From Achromobacter agilis (GTDB lineage Bacteria > Pseudomonadota > Gammaproteobacteria > Burkholderiales > Burkholderiaceae_B): DNA of 64,000 nt. A program made the translations under genes and the position numbers. The stretch lies in assembly GCF_900496965.1 (NCBI RefSeq), contig NZ_UFQB01000028.1:20347-84346 (forward strand). Reading direction: 5' to 3'. Numbering within the stretch: position 1 is the stretch's first letter; each line of letters opens with the position of its first letter. Below the pieces are notes generated by a model that saw only the letters and a list, made by a program, of their open reading frames with translations, had not been told where the DNA came from and did not search any database. Of the stretch, positions 1 through 8,640 are shown piece by piece.

Positions 1-253
1 TAGAGGTCAGGTTGATGACCGAACCGCCCATCTGGTACATGCCGGCCTCGAACGACACGCGGGTGCGCGTGCTGGCCTTCTCGAACACCATGGCCAGCGT
101 GCGGTCGTGCAGCGGCATGTGGGGTTCGTAGCGCTTGAACTTGTCCTTGATCAGCCGCGCGCGGTCCAGCACGTAGGCGATTTCGGCGGACGAGAAGTCC
201 TTGAACTGCAGGAAGTGCCGCAACGGGCCGTTTTGAGTCGTGGGAGGAGTCAT
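1..253 (-). CDS. argF: ornithine carbamoyltransferase, N-terminal fragment
   Basis: This is the first 84 codons of ornithine carbamoyltransferase; the rest lies beyond the window edge. The enzyme joins carbamoyl phosphate to ornithine to give citrulline in cytoplasmic arginine synthesis. The translation begins [20 protein letters not shown] and contains the carbamoyl-phosphate motif STRTR (in [12 protein letters not shown]), which is diagnostic of transcarbamoylases. The ornithine-binding part is not visible, but the N-terminal sequence fits ArgF better than aspartate carbamoyltransferase. It lies 56 bp downstream of argD on the same strand, so the two are probably cotranscribed. The start ATG at 253 has only a weak upstream ribosome site. 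Confidence 0.9.
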   Translation of the reverse strand, partial: MTPPTTQNGPLRHFLQFKDFSSAEIAYVLDRARLIKDKFKRYEPHMPLHDRTLAMVFEKASTRTRVSFEAGMYQMGGSVINLTS

Positions 254-309
254 GGTGATGTCGCAGGTCATTGGGTCCGGCCAGGCTCGTGGCCCGGGCG
301 GGGCGTTGA

Positions 310-1491
310 TTATGGTTGTTCGGCCAGGAATTGACGGATGAGGGGAACCAGGATGGCGACGATCCGGTCGGCTTCTTCCCGGTTCAGGATCAGCGGCGGC
401 AGCATGCGGATGACGCGGTCGCGCGTGACGTTGATGAGCAGGCCGGCTTCCATGGCGCGCATGGCCAGGATGCCGCAAGGGCGGGCCAGCTCGATGCCCA
501 GCATCAGGCCGCGGCCGCGGATATCGGTGACGCCGGGCGTGCCGGCCAGTTCCCTGGCCAGCGCATCTTTCAGGTGGGCGCCCACGGCGTGGGCGTTGTC
601 CAGCAGATTCTCGGATTCCAGCGCGTCCAGCACCGCGAGCCCGGCCGCGCAGACCAGGGGGCCGCCGCCGAAGGTGGTGCCGTGGCTGCCCGGGGTGAGG
701 ACGCCGGCGGCGGGGCCGGCGGCCAGCATGGCGCCGATCGGCACGCCGCCCGCCAGGCCCTTGGCCAGGGTCATCACGTCGGGCCGGATGTCCGCCCATT
801 GATGGGCAAACCATTTGCCGGTACGGCCGATGCCGGACTGCACCTCGTCGATCATCAGCAGCCAGCCGCGCTCCGTGCACAGGCGGCGCAGTCCCTGGAG
901 GTAAGCGATGTCGGAGGGACGGATGCCGCCCTCGCCCTGGAGCACCTCCAGTAGCACGGCAACCGTGCGCGGCTCGGCGTCTCCGGCGGCGCGCACGGCG
1001 TCCAGCTGGTTGTAGGGCACCTGGATGAAGCCCGAGGGCAGGGGTTCGAAGCCCTTGCGCGCCTTGTCGCTGCCCGTGGCCGCGAGCGTGGCCAGGGTGC
1101 GGCCATGCCAGGACGAGTCCATGGTGATGATGTGGGCGTGCTTGTTCCCCCGCTGGTAGGCGTAGTAGCGCGCCAGCTTGATCGCGGCCTCGTTGGCTTC
1201 GGAGCCGCTGTTGTTGAACGCGACCTCCTGCATGCCGGAGAGTTCGGTCAGGCGGGCAGCCAGAGCGGTCTGCTGCGGGACTTCGTAGATGTTCGAGGTA
1301 TGGATGACGCGGGCGGCCTGCTCGCTGATGGCGGCCACCAGCTTCGGGTGGGCGTGGCCCAGGCAGGACACGCCGATCCCGGCCAACGCATCCAGGTACT
1401 TGCGGCCCTCGGCGTCCCAGAGCCAGACGCCCTGGCCGTGCGTGAACGACACCGGCAGCCGGGCATAGATATTGGCCAGAGGCGAGCTCAT
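310..1491 (-). CDS. argD: acetylornithine/ornithine-type aminotransferase (class III, PLP)
   Basis: A 393-residue class III PLP aminotransferase, presumably N-acetylornithine aminotransferase of arginine synthesis. Visible motifs are NNSGSEAN (about residues 93-100, phosphate binding), [13 protein letters not shown] (about 213-225, with the PLP-pyridine Asp) and TLAKGLAGG with the Schiff-base Lys near residue 244. The reading frame is open upstream to 1824, but the ATG at 1491 is preceded at ideal spacing by AGGAGG and begins [16 protein letters not shown], which matches the family N-terminus; the upstream extension has no family similarity that I can see. It precedes argF on the same strand. 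Succinylornithine or other omega-aminotransferase activity cannot be excluded, but the argF neighbour favours argD. Confidence 0.88.
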   Translation of the reverse strand: MSSPLANIYARLPVSFTHGQGVWLWDAEGRKYLDALAGIGVSCLGHAHPKLVAAISEQAARVIHTSNIYEVPQQTALAARLTELSGMQEVAFNNSGSEANEAAIKLARYYAYQRGNKHAHIITMDSSWHGRTLATLAATGSDKARKGFEPLPSGFIQVPYNQLDAVRAAGDAEPRTVAVLLEVLQGEGGIRPSDIAYLQGLRRLCTERGWLLMIDEVQSGIGRTGKWFAHQWADIRPDVMTLAKGLAGGVPIGAMLAAGPAAGVLTPGSHGTTFGGGPLVCAAGLAVLDALESENLLDNAHAVGAHLKDALARELAGTPGVTDIRGRGLMLGIELARPCGILAMRAMEAGLLINVTRDRVIRMLPPLILNREEADRIVAILVPLIRQFLAEQP

Positions 1492-1582
1492 CGCGGATCC
1501 TCCTGGGGGTATGGCGGGTCGAGCCGGGGCAGGCTCGCAACCGGACCCTCTCGCAGGCGCGCTTCCCAGGGGAAAGCGCTGT

Positions 1583-1615
1583 TTGAAAGAGGGCAAAGGA
1601 TCAATCATATACAAT
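1583..1615 (+). promoter_or_regulatory. possible promoter elements between argD and the DUF3579 gene
   Basis: The divergent intergenic region 1492-1689 holds a TTGAAA (1583-1588) and an AT-rich stretch with TATACA/TACAAT (1608-1615) in an otherwise GC-rich background. The TACAATTC string resembles the -10 regions seen upstream of dnaE and msbA in this window. Spacing to the TTGAAA is 19-21 bp, longer than ideal, so the exact pairing is uncertain. Confidence 0.3.
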
Positions 1616-1689
1616 TCGCGGCGCAGGGCGCATGTTTGATCACGCCGAAGATCCGGCTTTCGTGAAAGGCGCGCTGTAGTGAAGAACTC

Positions 1690-1980
1690 ATGGCAACTCG
1701 CGTCAGACAATTCGTAATTCATGGCGTTACCGAAAGCGGTAGCCGCTTCCGCCCCAGCGATTGGGCGGAAAGGCTCGCCGGCGTAATGGCACAGTTCCGG
1801 CCCGCCGGCTGTGCCGGTAACCACCTCACCTATTCGCCCTATGTGCTGCCCGTCGTGATCGACGGCGTGCGCGGGATCGTGGTCGATCTGCGTTTGCGCG
1901 ACCTGGAACCGCTGGCGTACAAGTTCGTGGTGGATTTCGCCCGCGACAACAACCTCAAGACGGAAGAACGCGAAATCTAG
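1690..1980 (+). CDS. DUF3579 family protein
   Basis: A 96-residue protein of the DUF3579 family, which is confined largely to Betaproteobacteria and commonly sits beside argD/argF-type genes. It is rich in hydrophobic and basic residues, with no signal peptide or membrane segment (MATRVRQFVIHGVTESGSRF at the start, a C-terminal segment ending KTEEREI). It is divergent from argD across a 198-bp intergenic region and is followed 13 bp after its stop by a strong terminator. No biochemical function is known to me. The family call rests on overall sequence resemblance and genomic position. Confidence 0.8.
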   Translation: MATRVRQFVIHGVTESGSRFRPSDWAERLAGVMAQFRPAGCAGNHLTYSPYVLPVVIDGVRGIVVDLRLRDLEPLAYKFVVDFARDNNLKTEEREI

Positions 1981-1993
1981 GCCCCCAGAACCG

Positions 1994-2020
1994 AAAAGCG
2001 CCCCCGACCGGGCGCTTTTT
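1994..2020 (+). terminator. rho-independent terminator after DUF3579 gene
   Basis: AAAAGCGCCC (1994-2003) pairs with GGGCGCTTTTT (2010-2020) around a six-base loop, ending in a run of five T. The A-run before the stem makes it usable in both directions, which suits the convergent GntR gene whose stop is at 2051. Confidence 0.85.
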
Positions 2021-2050
2021 CATTGTGGGGCCGGCCTGTGCGCGCCCGTT

Positions 2051-2770
2051 TCAGGTGCCGTAGCGGTCCAGGATCTTGCGGATGTCGCGCACGCCCGGGC
2101 CGCCGGCGGTCAGCAGCGCGCGGGCGGTAACGGCCTCCAGATGGTGCTCCAGCAAATGGAGCACGTGCTTTTCGTCGCGCGCGCGCAGGCCCGCGACGAT
2201 CTCCCGGTGCTCGCTGACCGCGCATTCGCTGGAATGCGGGCGGCCGTAGAGGGCCAGGATCAGCGAGCAGCGCGACACGATTTCGTTCACGTAGCGCGCA
2301 TACACCGCATTCCCCGACAGTTCGGCCATCAGGATATGGAATTCGCCCGAGAGGCGGATGGATTCGTTCGTGCTGTTGCGCTGGCGGGCTTCCTCTTCCT
2401 GGACTACGTGCTGCTCCAGCCGCGCCAGCCCGGCCTCGGTGATGTGCTGCAGCAGCCGGCGGGTTACGTCCCTTTCCAGGCAGCGGCGGGCCTCGAAGAT
2501 GTCGTGCGCTTCTTCCAGGCTGGGGCGCGCCACCGCGGCCCCGCGGTTGGGCCGCAAATCCACCAGGCCTTCGCTGAACAGCCGCGTCAGCACGCCGCGG
2601 ACGATGGTCCGGCTGACGCCGAAACGTTCGCCAATGATGTCCTCGGGTAGTTTGTCGCCCGGCAGGAGGGCCTGTTCGATGATGGCCCGCCTGAGATTTT
2701 TGTATACGATTTCATTGCGGCTGATGTCTTTCCTGGCGGGTGCATCTGCCGACGGCTCGGGGGACGTCAT
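2051..2770 (-). CDS. GntR-family transcriptional regulator (FCD/FadR subfamily)
   Basis: A 239-residue regulator. The N-terminal winged helix-turn-helix spans about residues 15-80 (EIVYKNLRRAII, LPEDIIGERFGVSRTIVRGVL, LVDLRPNRGAAVARPS), followed by an all-helical FCD ligand-binding domain (about 90-225; ARRCLERDVTRRLL, FHILMAELSGN, SEHREIVAGLRARD) whose Asp/His residues usually bind a metal and a carboxylate effector. I chose the ATG at 2770 because an AGGAG lies upstream and the open frame to 2827 has no ribosome site. It is divergent from the racemase/transport/amidohydrolase unit and is very probably its repressor, sensing a substrate or intermediate. GTATAC-centred operators lie in the intergenic region and one inside this gene. 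Confidence 0.85.
   Translation of the reverse strand: MTSPEPSADAPARKDISRNEIVYKNLRRAIIEQALLPGDKLPEDIIGERFGVSRTIVRGVLTRLFSEGLVDLRPNRGAAVARPSLEEAHDIFEARRCLERDVTRRLLQHITEAGLARLEQHVVQEEEARQRNSTNESIRLSGEFHILMAELSGNAVYARYVNEIVSRCSLILALYGRPHSSECAVSEHREIVAGLRARDEKHVLHLLEHHLEAVTARALLTAGGPGVRDIRKILDRYGT
2696..2710. promoter_or_regulatory. candidate GntR operator inside the regulator gene
   Basis: ATTTTTGTATACGAT here is the exact reverse complement of the 15-mer ATCGTATACAAAAAT at 2935-2949 in the intergenic region. It lies within the codons for the helix-turn-helix start (IVYKNL). The palindromic GTATAC core fits FadR/GntR-type sites, so it may be an autoregulatory roadblock operator; it may also be chance. 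Confidence 0.4.
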
Positions 2771-2896
2771 CTTTTTGTTGGCTCCTATGCCTGCGCGCTT
2801 TTCAGTGTGTAGGAATTGTCCGGCCATGGGCGCCGGCGCGCATTTTTCAGGGTGCTGGCAAGCATACTACAACGAAGGATAAGGGTTAGCGATAGC

Positions 2897-2924
2897 TTGC
2901 CGCAGTGGCTGTACGGGGTACATT
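2897..2924 (+). promoter_or_regulatory. candidate promoter of the racemase/transport unit
   Basis: TTGCCG (2897-2902) and TACATT (2919-2924) are separated by 16 bp, a plausible sigma-70 pair. The two strong operator-like sites lie just downstream (2935 and 2991), where a bound repressor would block transcription. The assignment is by eye only. Confidence 0.35.
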
Positions 2925-2934
2925 GGGTGCATAA

Positions 2935-2949
2935 ATCGTATACAAAAAT
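2935..2949. promoter_or_regulatory. candidate GntR operator O1
   Basis: ATCGTATACAAAAAT, centred on GTATAC, is immediately followed by a degenerate copy (TTTATACAAAAA, about 2949-2960). FCD-type GntR proteins typically bind short TTGTATACAA-like palindromes in the divergent promoter, and this region is conspicuously AT-rich. Confidence 0.55.
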
Positions 2950-2990
2950 TTATACAAAAAATTATGATCGCCTGAAAGATTGCTTTCATG

Positions 2991-3002
2991 TTTGTATACA
3001 AA
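2991..3002. promoter_or_regulatory. candidate GntR operator O2 (perfect palindrome)
   Basis: TTTGTATACAAA is a perfect 12-bp palindrome, ending 15 bp before the racemase-like start codon. It shares the GTATAC core with the sites at 2696-2710 and 2935-2949. It is the best match to an FCD-GntR operator in the window. Confidence 0.65.
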
Positions 3003-3017
3003 TTGTGAGGCTCAATC

Positions 3018-3755
3018 ATGTCCGCAGTGCCCAAAGCCGCCGTCGCTCCTCTGCCTGCCGCCTCGCCCTGCCGGCTGCTAGTGGTTAACGGCAACACCAC
3101 GTCGGAACTGACCGCCAGCCTGGCCGGCCAGGCCAGGACGTTCCTGGGCGACGCCGCCCACATCCATGCCGTCACCGCTGAGTTCGGCCCCGCCTACATC
3201 GCCAGCCGGGCGGAGGCGGCCATCGCCGCCCATGCCGTGCTCGACATCGTCGAGCGCGAGACCGCGCAGGCGAGCGTTCCGTTCGACGCCTGTCTGCTTG
3301 CCTGTTTCGGCGAGCCGGGCATCGGTGCGGTGCGCGAACGCCTGGGCGTGCCCGTCGTGGGGATGGCGGAGGCTTCCATCATGAGCGCCATGCAGCGCGG
3401 GGACCGCTACGCCATCGTCACGGTGGGGCGGCGCTGGCCGGGCATGCTGCGCGAGCAGATCCGCCAATTGGGCGTGGAATCGCGCTGCGCCGGCATCCTG
3501 GCCTTGCCGGGCAATGCGCTGGACTACGTTTCCCGTTCGCCCGAATCGGCGCTGCAGGTCAGCCTGGCCCTGGACGCCGCGGTGGAGCAGGGCGCGGACG
3601 TCGTCATCGTGGCCGGTGCGGCCTTGGCCGGCTACCTACCCAGCCTGCCGCGCCTGCCGGACGTTCCCATCATCGATTCCTACCGCGCCGCCCTGGCGCA
3701 GGTGCTGGCGCTGGCATCCCTGGAGCGGGCGCAGCGGCTGAGCCTCGTCTGCTGA
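3018..3755 (+). CDS. Asp/Glu/hydantoin racemase-superfamily protein, single catalytic Cys
   Basis: A 245-residue cytosolic protein of the Asp/Glu/hydantoin racemase superfamily. The first lobe has the NGNTT phosphate/substrate loop (about residues 25-29) and the first catalytic Cys in ACFGEPG (C96). Two-Cys members carry a second Cys in a GCAGM-like motif; here the equivalent stretch reads IVAGAALAG (about 197-205), with Ala in place of Cys. A two-base 1,1-proton-transfer racemase would therefore be impaired, and a lyase/decarboxylase/isomerase-type reaction is possible. GAGG lies seven bases before the ATG. It is the first gene of the unit with the Dpp importer and amidohydrolases, so it should act on the imported compound or a product. 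Confidence 0.75.
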   Translation: MSAVPKAAVAPLPAASPCRLLVVNGNTTSELTASLAGQARTFLGDAAHIHAVTAEFGPAYIASRAEAAIAAHAVLDIVERETAQASVPFDACLLACFGEPGIGAVRERLGVPVVGMAEASIMSAMQRGDRYAIVTVGRRWPGMLREQIRQLGVESRCAGILALPGNALDYVSRSPESALQVSLALDAAVEQGADVVIVAGAALAGYLPSLPRLPDVPIIDSYRAALAQVLALASLERAQRLSLVC

Positions 3756-3845
3756 TCCGCACGGCAGGGCCGTTTTCCGTCTTATCCATCGCGCCGGGCC
3801 CGACCCCGGTGAGTTCAGACCGATACACAAGGGAGAGTTGCAGCC

Positions 3846-5423
3846 ATGAAGACTTTGTTCAAATGGGCCGCCGGGGCCGTGATTGCACTATCGGCCGTGG
3901 CGGGGGCATCCGCCGCCAACACGCTGAAGTGGGGCGCCGCCCGCGACCTGGATTCGCTGGACCCGTATTCCTACGGCAGCACGTTCAACCTGGCGTTCCT
4001 GAACCATGTGTACGAAGCGCTGATCCGCTACGACGACAAGTTCAACATCACGCCCGCGCTGGCGGAGTCCTGGGAGGCGACCTCGTCCACGGTGCTGCGC
4101 TTTCGCCTGCGCAAGGGCGTGAAGTTCCACAACGGCGCGCCGTTCTCGGCGGATGACGTGGTGGCGTCGATGACGCGGGTGTCGGATGACGCGTCGCCGC
4201 TCAAAGGCAACCTGCCCGCCTTCAAGGCGGTACGCAAGGTGGACGATTACACGGTCGATATCGAGATGACGCATCCGTATCCGCTGATGCTGAACGACCT
4301 GACCAACATCTTCATCTTCAACCGCCAGTGGCTGGTCGACAATAACAGCCTGAAACCCACCGACGCCGCGAAGAAGATCGAAGGCTACGCGACGCACAAC
4401 GCCAACGGGACCGGCCCGTTCAAGGTGGAGTCGTACCGTCCGGATACGCGCACCGTGCTGGTGGTGAACCCCGATTGGTGGGACAAGCCGCGCCACAACC
4501 TGGACCGCATCGAGTTCACGCCGATCGCCTCCGCGCCGACCCGGGTGGCGGCCCTGCTGTCGGGCGACATCAATTTCACCGAGAACGCGCCGCTGCAGGA
4601 CCTGGACCGCCTGCGCGCGGCGCCCAACGTGAAGGTGCTGGCCAGCACAGAGCTGCGCACGCTGTACTTCGGCTTTAACCTCGGCGACAAACTGGTCGGC
4701 TCCAACGTTACCGGCAAGAATCCGCTGAAAGACCTGAAGGTGCGGCAGGCGCTCTACATGGCGCTGTCGCCCGACCTGCTCCAGAAGCGGGTGATGCGGG
4801 GGCTGTCGCGCACCACGGGCGCGCTGGTGGCGCCGTCCATCCCCGGCTACGACACCAAGCAGGAGCAACGCCTGCCCTTCGACGCCGCGGGCGCCAAGAA
4901 GCTGCTGGCCGAGGCCGGCTACCCCGAAGGGTTCACGGTGTCGCTGCTGTGCTCGAACGACATGTTCGTCAACGAGGAAGAGATCTGCCAGGCGGCGGCC
5001 TCCATGTGGGCGCGCATCGGCGTGAAGGCGACGCTGGCCAGCGGCCCGCGCTCGCTGCAGAACCCCAAGCGTTCGCGTGGCGAATTCGATATCACCATCC
5101 ACGGCTGGGCCAACGAGCCGCAGATCGATGCCTTGTCCATCCTGCTGCAGGTGATGCACACGCGCACGGGCCCGGCCGGCGTCTTCAACTGGGGGCAGTG
5201 GGGCGACGCGGCGCTGGATGCGCGGATAGACGCGGCCGCCGCCGAGATGGACCGTCCCAAGCGCGTGCAGATGATGGAAGACGTGCTGCAGACCCTGCAC
5301 GACGACGTGCGCTTCCTGCCGCTGCACCAGCAGCCCATGGCCTGGGCCGTGGGCGACAAGGTGGGCGAAGTGCTGCAGATGCCGGACAACAAGGCGCGCC
5401 TGTGGAACCTGCGCATGCAGTAA
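3846..5423 (+). CDS. ABC transporter periplasmic substrate-binding protein (SBP family 5, Dpp/Opp type)
   Basis: A 525-residue solute-binding protein of the dipeptide/oligopeptide/nickel family (SBP_bac_5). A Sec signal peptide is visible (MKTLFKWAAGAVIALSAVAG, predicted cleavage after ASA at about residue 23). Family landmarks include the LRFRLRKGVKFHNGAPFSADDVV block (about 83-105), the NGTGPFKV block (about 185-195) and VRQALYMALSPD (about 298-310). A ribosome site (AGGGAGAG) precedes the ATG. Family members bind peptides, opines, heme, glutathione or other small organics, so the ligand cannot be named. The linked amidohydrolases suggest an amide- or ureide-bearing compound rather than ordinary peptides. 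Confidence 0.88.
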   Translation: MKTLFKWAAGAVIALSAVAGASAANTLKWGAARDLDSLDPYSYGSTFNLAFLNHVYEALIRYDDKFNITPALAESWEATSSTVLRFRLRKGVKFHNGAPFSADDVVASMTRVSDDASPLKGNLPAFKAVRKVDDYTVDIEMTHPYPLMLNDLTNIFIFNRQWLVDNNSLKPTDAAKKIEGYATHNANGTGPFKVESYRPDTRTVLVVNPDWWDKPRHNLDRIEFTPIASAPTRVAALLSGDINFTENAPLQDLDRLRAAPNVKVLASTELRTLYFGFNLGDKLVGSNVTGKNPLKDLKVRQALYMALSPDLLQKRVMRGLSRTTGALVAPSIPGYDTKQEQRLPFDAAGAKKLLAEAGYPEGFTVSLLCSNDMFVNEEEICQAAASMWARIGVKATLASGPRSLQNPKRSRGEFDITIHGWANEPQIDALSILLQVMHTRTGPAGVFNWGQWGDAALDARIDAAAAEMDRPKRVQMMEDVLQTLHDDVRFLPLHQQPMAWAVGDKVGEVLQMPDNKARLWNLRMQ

Positions 5424-5498
5424 TGCCGGCGATGCTTGCGTGGGCCGCCGCGGGCGGGGCGGCCCTGGGTCAGAAAGTGAATTCTAGGGGAGGCGCAC

Positions 5499-6491
5499 AT
5501 GCTGGCGTTCATAGTTAGACGGGTCTTCAACGCGGCTGGCGTCATGCTGGCGGTGGCGTTGCTGGCGTTCGCGATTTTCCGGTTCGTCGGCGACCCCGTC
5601 GACATGATGCTCAACGAGCAGGCGTCGCAGACGCAGCGCGACGAATTGCGCGAGCGCCTGGGGCTGAATGCGTCCGTGGGCATGCAGTTCGTGCATTTCG
5701 TGACCAACGCCGTGCAGGGCGAATTCGGCATTTCCTACCGCAACCAGCAGGACGTGTTCGCGCTGGTTGCCGAACGCTTTCCGGCCACCTTCGAACTGGT
5801 GCTGATGGCGACGCTGCTGTCGCTGGTGATCGGCGTGCCGCTGGGCGTGCTGACGGCCATCTACCGCAAGTCGCGCGTGGCGCAGGGGCTGCAATTCATC
5901 TCTATCCTGGGCATATCGCTGCCCAGCTTCGTGGTGGGGATCATGCTGATCCTGATCTTCTCGGTCCAGCTGGGGTGGCTGCCCGGTTTCGGACGCGGGG
6001 ATACCGTCAAGATAGGCGGGTGGTCCACCGGCCTGCTCACGCCGTCGGGCCGCGCCGCGCTCGTGCTGCCGTCCATCACGCTGGCGCTGTTCCAGATCAC
6101 GCTGATCATGCGGCTGGTGCGGGCGGAGATGCTAGAAACGCTGCGCACCGAGTTCATCAAGTTCGCCCGCGCGCGCGGCCTGCCCGACCGCGTGGTGCAC
6201 TTCCGGCTCGCCCTGCGCAACTGCCTGATGCCCGTCATCACAGTGACGGGCATGCAGATCGGCAATCTGATCGCCTTCGCACTGATCACCGAAACGGTTT
6301 TCCAGTGGCCGGGGATGGGGCTGCTGTTCATTCAATCGGTCATGTTCGTGGACATTCCCGTCATGGCCGCCTATCTGGTGATCGTGTCCTTCATCTTCGT
6401 GGCGCTGAACACGCTGGTGGACATGATGTACGGCGTGGTGGACCCGCGCCTGCGCAGCCAGCACGTCAAGGGAGGCGCCAATGCTCACTAA
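5499..6491 (+). CDS. ABC transporter permease, DppB-like
   Basis: A 330-residue inner-membrane permease with the usual DppB/OppB plan: an N-terminal membrane helix (AGVMLAVALLAFAIFRFVGD), a periplasmic loop, then five membrane segments. The ATPase-contacting EAA loop is visible around TEFIKFARARGLPDRVV (about residues 213-229). GGGAGG sits five bases before the ATG. It overlaps the next permease by 11 bp, so the two are translationally coupled and should form the heterodimeric channel of the importer. Confidence 0.88.
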   Translation: MLAFIVRRVFNAAGVMLAVALLAFAIFRFVGDPVDMMLNEQASQTQRDELRERLGLNASVGMQFVHFVTNAVQGEFGISYRNQQDVFALVAERFPATFELVLMATLLSLVIGVPLGVLTAIYRKSRVAQGLQFISILGISLPSFVVGIMLILIFSVQLGWLPGFGRGDTVKIGGWSTGLLTPSGRAALVLPSITLALFQITLIMRLVRAEMLETLRTEFIKFARARGLPDRVVHFRLALRNCLMPVITVTGMQIGNLIAFALITETVFQWPGMGLLFIQSVMFVDIPVMAAYLVIVSFIFVALNTLVDMMYGVVDPRLRSQHVKGGANAH

Positions 6492-7422
6492 ACCTCTTGC
6501 AGCAGCCGGCCAGGGCCGGTTCGCCCGATTCCTGCAAAGCGACCTGTGGTGGAGCCTGCGGCAGGACTACGTGGCGATGGGGGCCGGTGCCGTGCTCGCC
6601 GTCGTGGTCCTGCTGGCGATTTTCGCGCCCTGGATCGCGCCGCAGAACCCCTATGACCTGGCCCAGCTGGACCTGCTGAACGCCGAGCTGCCGCCGGTCT
6701 GGGAAGCGGGTTCGGATCCGCAGTTCCTGCTGGGAACGGACACGCAGGGCCGCGACGTCTGGTCCGCCATCCTGTACGGCTCGCGCATGTCGCTGGTGAT
6801 CGGGCTGGCCACGGTGGTGCTGTCGCTGGCGATCGGCCTGCTGGTCGGCCTGGCGGCCGGCTACTTCGGCGGCTGGGTCGACAACGCTTTGATGCGCCTG
6901 GGCGACACGCTGCTGAGCATTCCGACCATCCTGGTCGCGATCCTGGTGACCGCGGTGTTCCGCCAGCTGCTGCCGCCCGGCATGCGAGAAACCCTGTCGG
7001 CGGTGATCCTGATCCTGGCCATCTCCATGACCAACTGGGTGCAGTACGCCCGTACGGTGCGGGCCTCGGCCCTGGTGGAACGCGGCAAGGAATATGTGCA
7101 GGCGGCGCGCCTGATCCGGGTGGGGCCGCTGCGCATCATGCTGACGCACATCCTACCCAATACGCTGACGCCGGTCATGGTGACGGCCACCCTGAACCTG
7201 GGCCTGGCAATCCTGATCGAGGCCACGCTCAGCTTCCTGGGCGTGGGCATGCCGCCCACCGAGCCGTCGCTGGGCACGCTGATCCGCCTGGGCAACCAGT
7301 TCCTGTTTTCGGGGCAGTGGTGGGTGGTGGTGTTTCCCGCGCTGTACCTGAGCTTGATCGTGCTGGTGGTGAACCTGCTGGGCGACTGGCTGCGCGACGC
7401 CCTGAATCCCCGTTTGCGCTGA
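6481..7422 (+). CDS. ABC transporter permease, DppC-like
   Basis: A 313-residue inner-membrane permease of the DppC/OppC type. The first membrane helix is about residues 35-57 (GAGAVLAVVVLLAIFAPWIA), and the family motif LGTDTQGRDVWSAILYGSR follows at about 84-102. The EAA loop is around GKEYVQAARLIRVGPLRIML (about 202-221). Its start lies within the end of the DppB-like gene (ATG after AAGGGAGG). It partners the upstream permease. Confidence 0.88.
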   Translation: MLTKPLAAAGQGRFARFLQSDLWWSLRQDYVAMGAGAVLAVVVLLAIFAPWIAPQNPYDLAQLDLLNAELPPVWEAGSDPQFLLGTDTQGRDVWSAILYGSRMSLVIGLATVVLSLAIGLLVGLAAGYFGGWVDNALMRLGDTLLSIPTILVAILVTAVFRQLLPPGMRETLSAVILILAISMTNWVQYARTVRASALVERGKEYVQAARLIRVGPLRIMLTHILPNTLTPVMVTATLNLGLAILIEATLSFLGVGMPPTEPSLGTLIRLGNQFLFSGQWWVVVFPALYLSLIVLVVNLLGDWLRDALNPRLR

Positions 7423-7446
7423 ACGCGAACCGACAAGAGTAGAACC

Positions 7447-8640
7447 ATGGAAAACGCAACGCTGTATACCCAAGTCCGCCCGGCGGGCGGCGAGATGACC
7501 TCGGTGCTGGTGCGCGACGGCCGCATCCAGACGCTGGGCGGACAGGCACCCGCCGGCGTGCAGGTGGTGGACGGAGGCGGCGCGCTGATGCTGCCGGGGC
7601 TGATCGATGCCCACGCGCACCTGGACAAGACCATGTACGGCATGCCCTGGTACCGCAACGATGTGGGTCCGCGCCTGATCGACAAGATCGAGAACGAACG
7701 CGCCGAGAAGAAGCGCCTGGGCATCGACCCGTACCGCCAATCGGCCCGCCAGCTGGTGATGTCGACCGGCGACGGCACCAGCCACATCCGCAGCCATGTG
7801 GACGTGGACACGGACATCGGGTTGGGGGCGATCGAAGGCGTGATGCGGGCGCGCGAACAGTACCGCGACCAGATCGATGTGGAGATCGTCGCGTTTCCGC
7901 AGAGCGGGCTGTTGATCCGGCCTGGCACGTTGGAACTGATGGACGAGGCCCTGCGCATGGGCGCGGAAGTGGTGGGCGGGCTGGACCCGGCCGGCATGGA
8001 CCGCGATCCCAAGGGCCATCTGGACGCGATCTTCGGCTTGGCCGAGAAGCACGGCAAGCCCATCGACATCCATCTGCACGAGGCCGGCGAATTGGGTGCG
8101 TTCTCGATGCAGATGACCATAGACCGGGTGTTGGCGCTAGGCATGCAGGGCAAGGTCACGCTGTCGCATTCCTTCTGTCTGGGCATGCCCGACACGCAGG
8201 CGGTGCAGGCCTTGACGGAAGGCTTGCTGAAGGCGGGCGTGCACATCATGACCACGGGCTCGGCCTCGCGGCCGGTGCCTAGCGTGGCGAAGCTGCATGC
8301 GGCCGGCGTCACGGTCTGCACGGGCAATGACGGCATGCGCGATACCTGGGGCCCCTACGGCAAGCCTGACATGCTGGAGCGGACCATGCTGGTCGGCCTG
8401 CGCAACAACTTCCGCCGCGACGACGAGCTGGATCTGGCGCTGCACGTGGCCACCTATGGCAATGCGCAGGTCATGGGACTGTCCGACTATGGCCTCGCGC
8501 CGGGTTGTCGCGCCGACTTCGTGCTGGTAGACGCGGAGACGGTGGCCGAAGCCATTGTCTCGCGTCCGGTACGCAAGCTGGTCGTCAAGAGCGGGCGCGT
8601 GGTTGCGCGCGACGGCCGCGCGCTGGCGGAGGCGCCGTGA
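7447..8640 (+). CDS. amidohydrolase, cytosine-deaminase (CodA)-like
   Basis: A 397-residue metal-dependent hydrolase of the CodA-like amidohydrolase subfamily. Expected metal ligands are present: H56 and H58 in DAHAHLD, H209 in DIHLHE, H241 in SHSFC, and D295 in GNDGMRDTWGPYG. The FPQSG motif (about 150-154), typical of CodA substrate binding, is also present. The fold predicts hydrolytic deamination or ring opening of a cytosine-, creatinine- or hydantoin-like nitrogen heterocycle in the cytoplasm. It sits 24 bp after the permease gene and overlaps the next amidohydrolase by one base (TGATG), so it is part of the importer operon. The actual substrate is unknown. Confidence 0.85.
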   Translation: MENATLYTQVRPAGGEMTSVLVRDGRIQTLGGQAPAGVQVVDGGGALMLPGLIDAHAHLDKTMYGMPWYRNDVGPRLIDKIENERAEKKRLGIDPYRQSARQLVMSTGDGTSHIRSHVDVDTDIGLGAIEGVMRAREQYRDQIDVEIVAFPQSGLLIRPGTLELMDEALRMGAEVVGGLDPAGMDRDPKGHLDAIFGLAEKHGKPIDIHLHEAGELGAFSMQMTIDRVLALGMQGKVTLSHSFCLGMPDTQAVQALTEGLLKAGVHIMTTGSASRPVPSVAKLHAAGVTVCTGNDGMRDTWGPYGKPDMLERTMLVGLRNNFRRDDELDLALHVATYGNAQVMGLSDYGLAPGCRADFVLVDAETVAEAIVSRPVRKLVVKSGRVVARDGRALAEAP

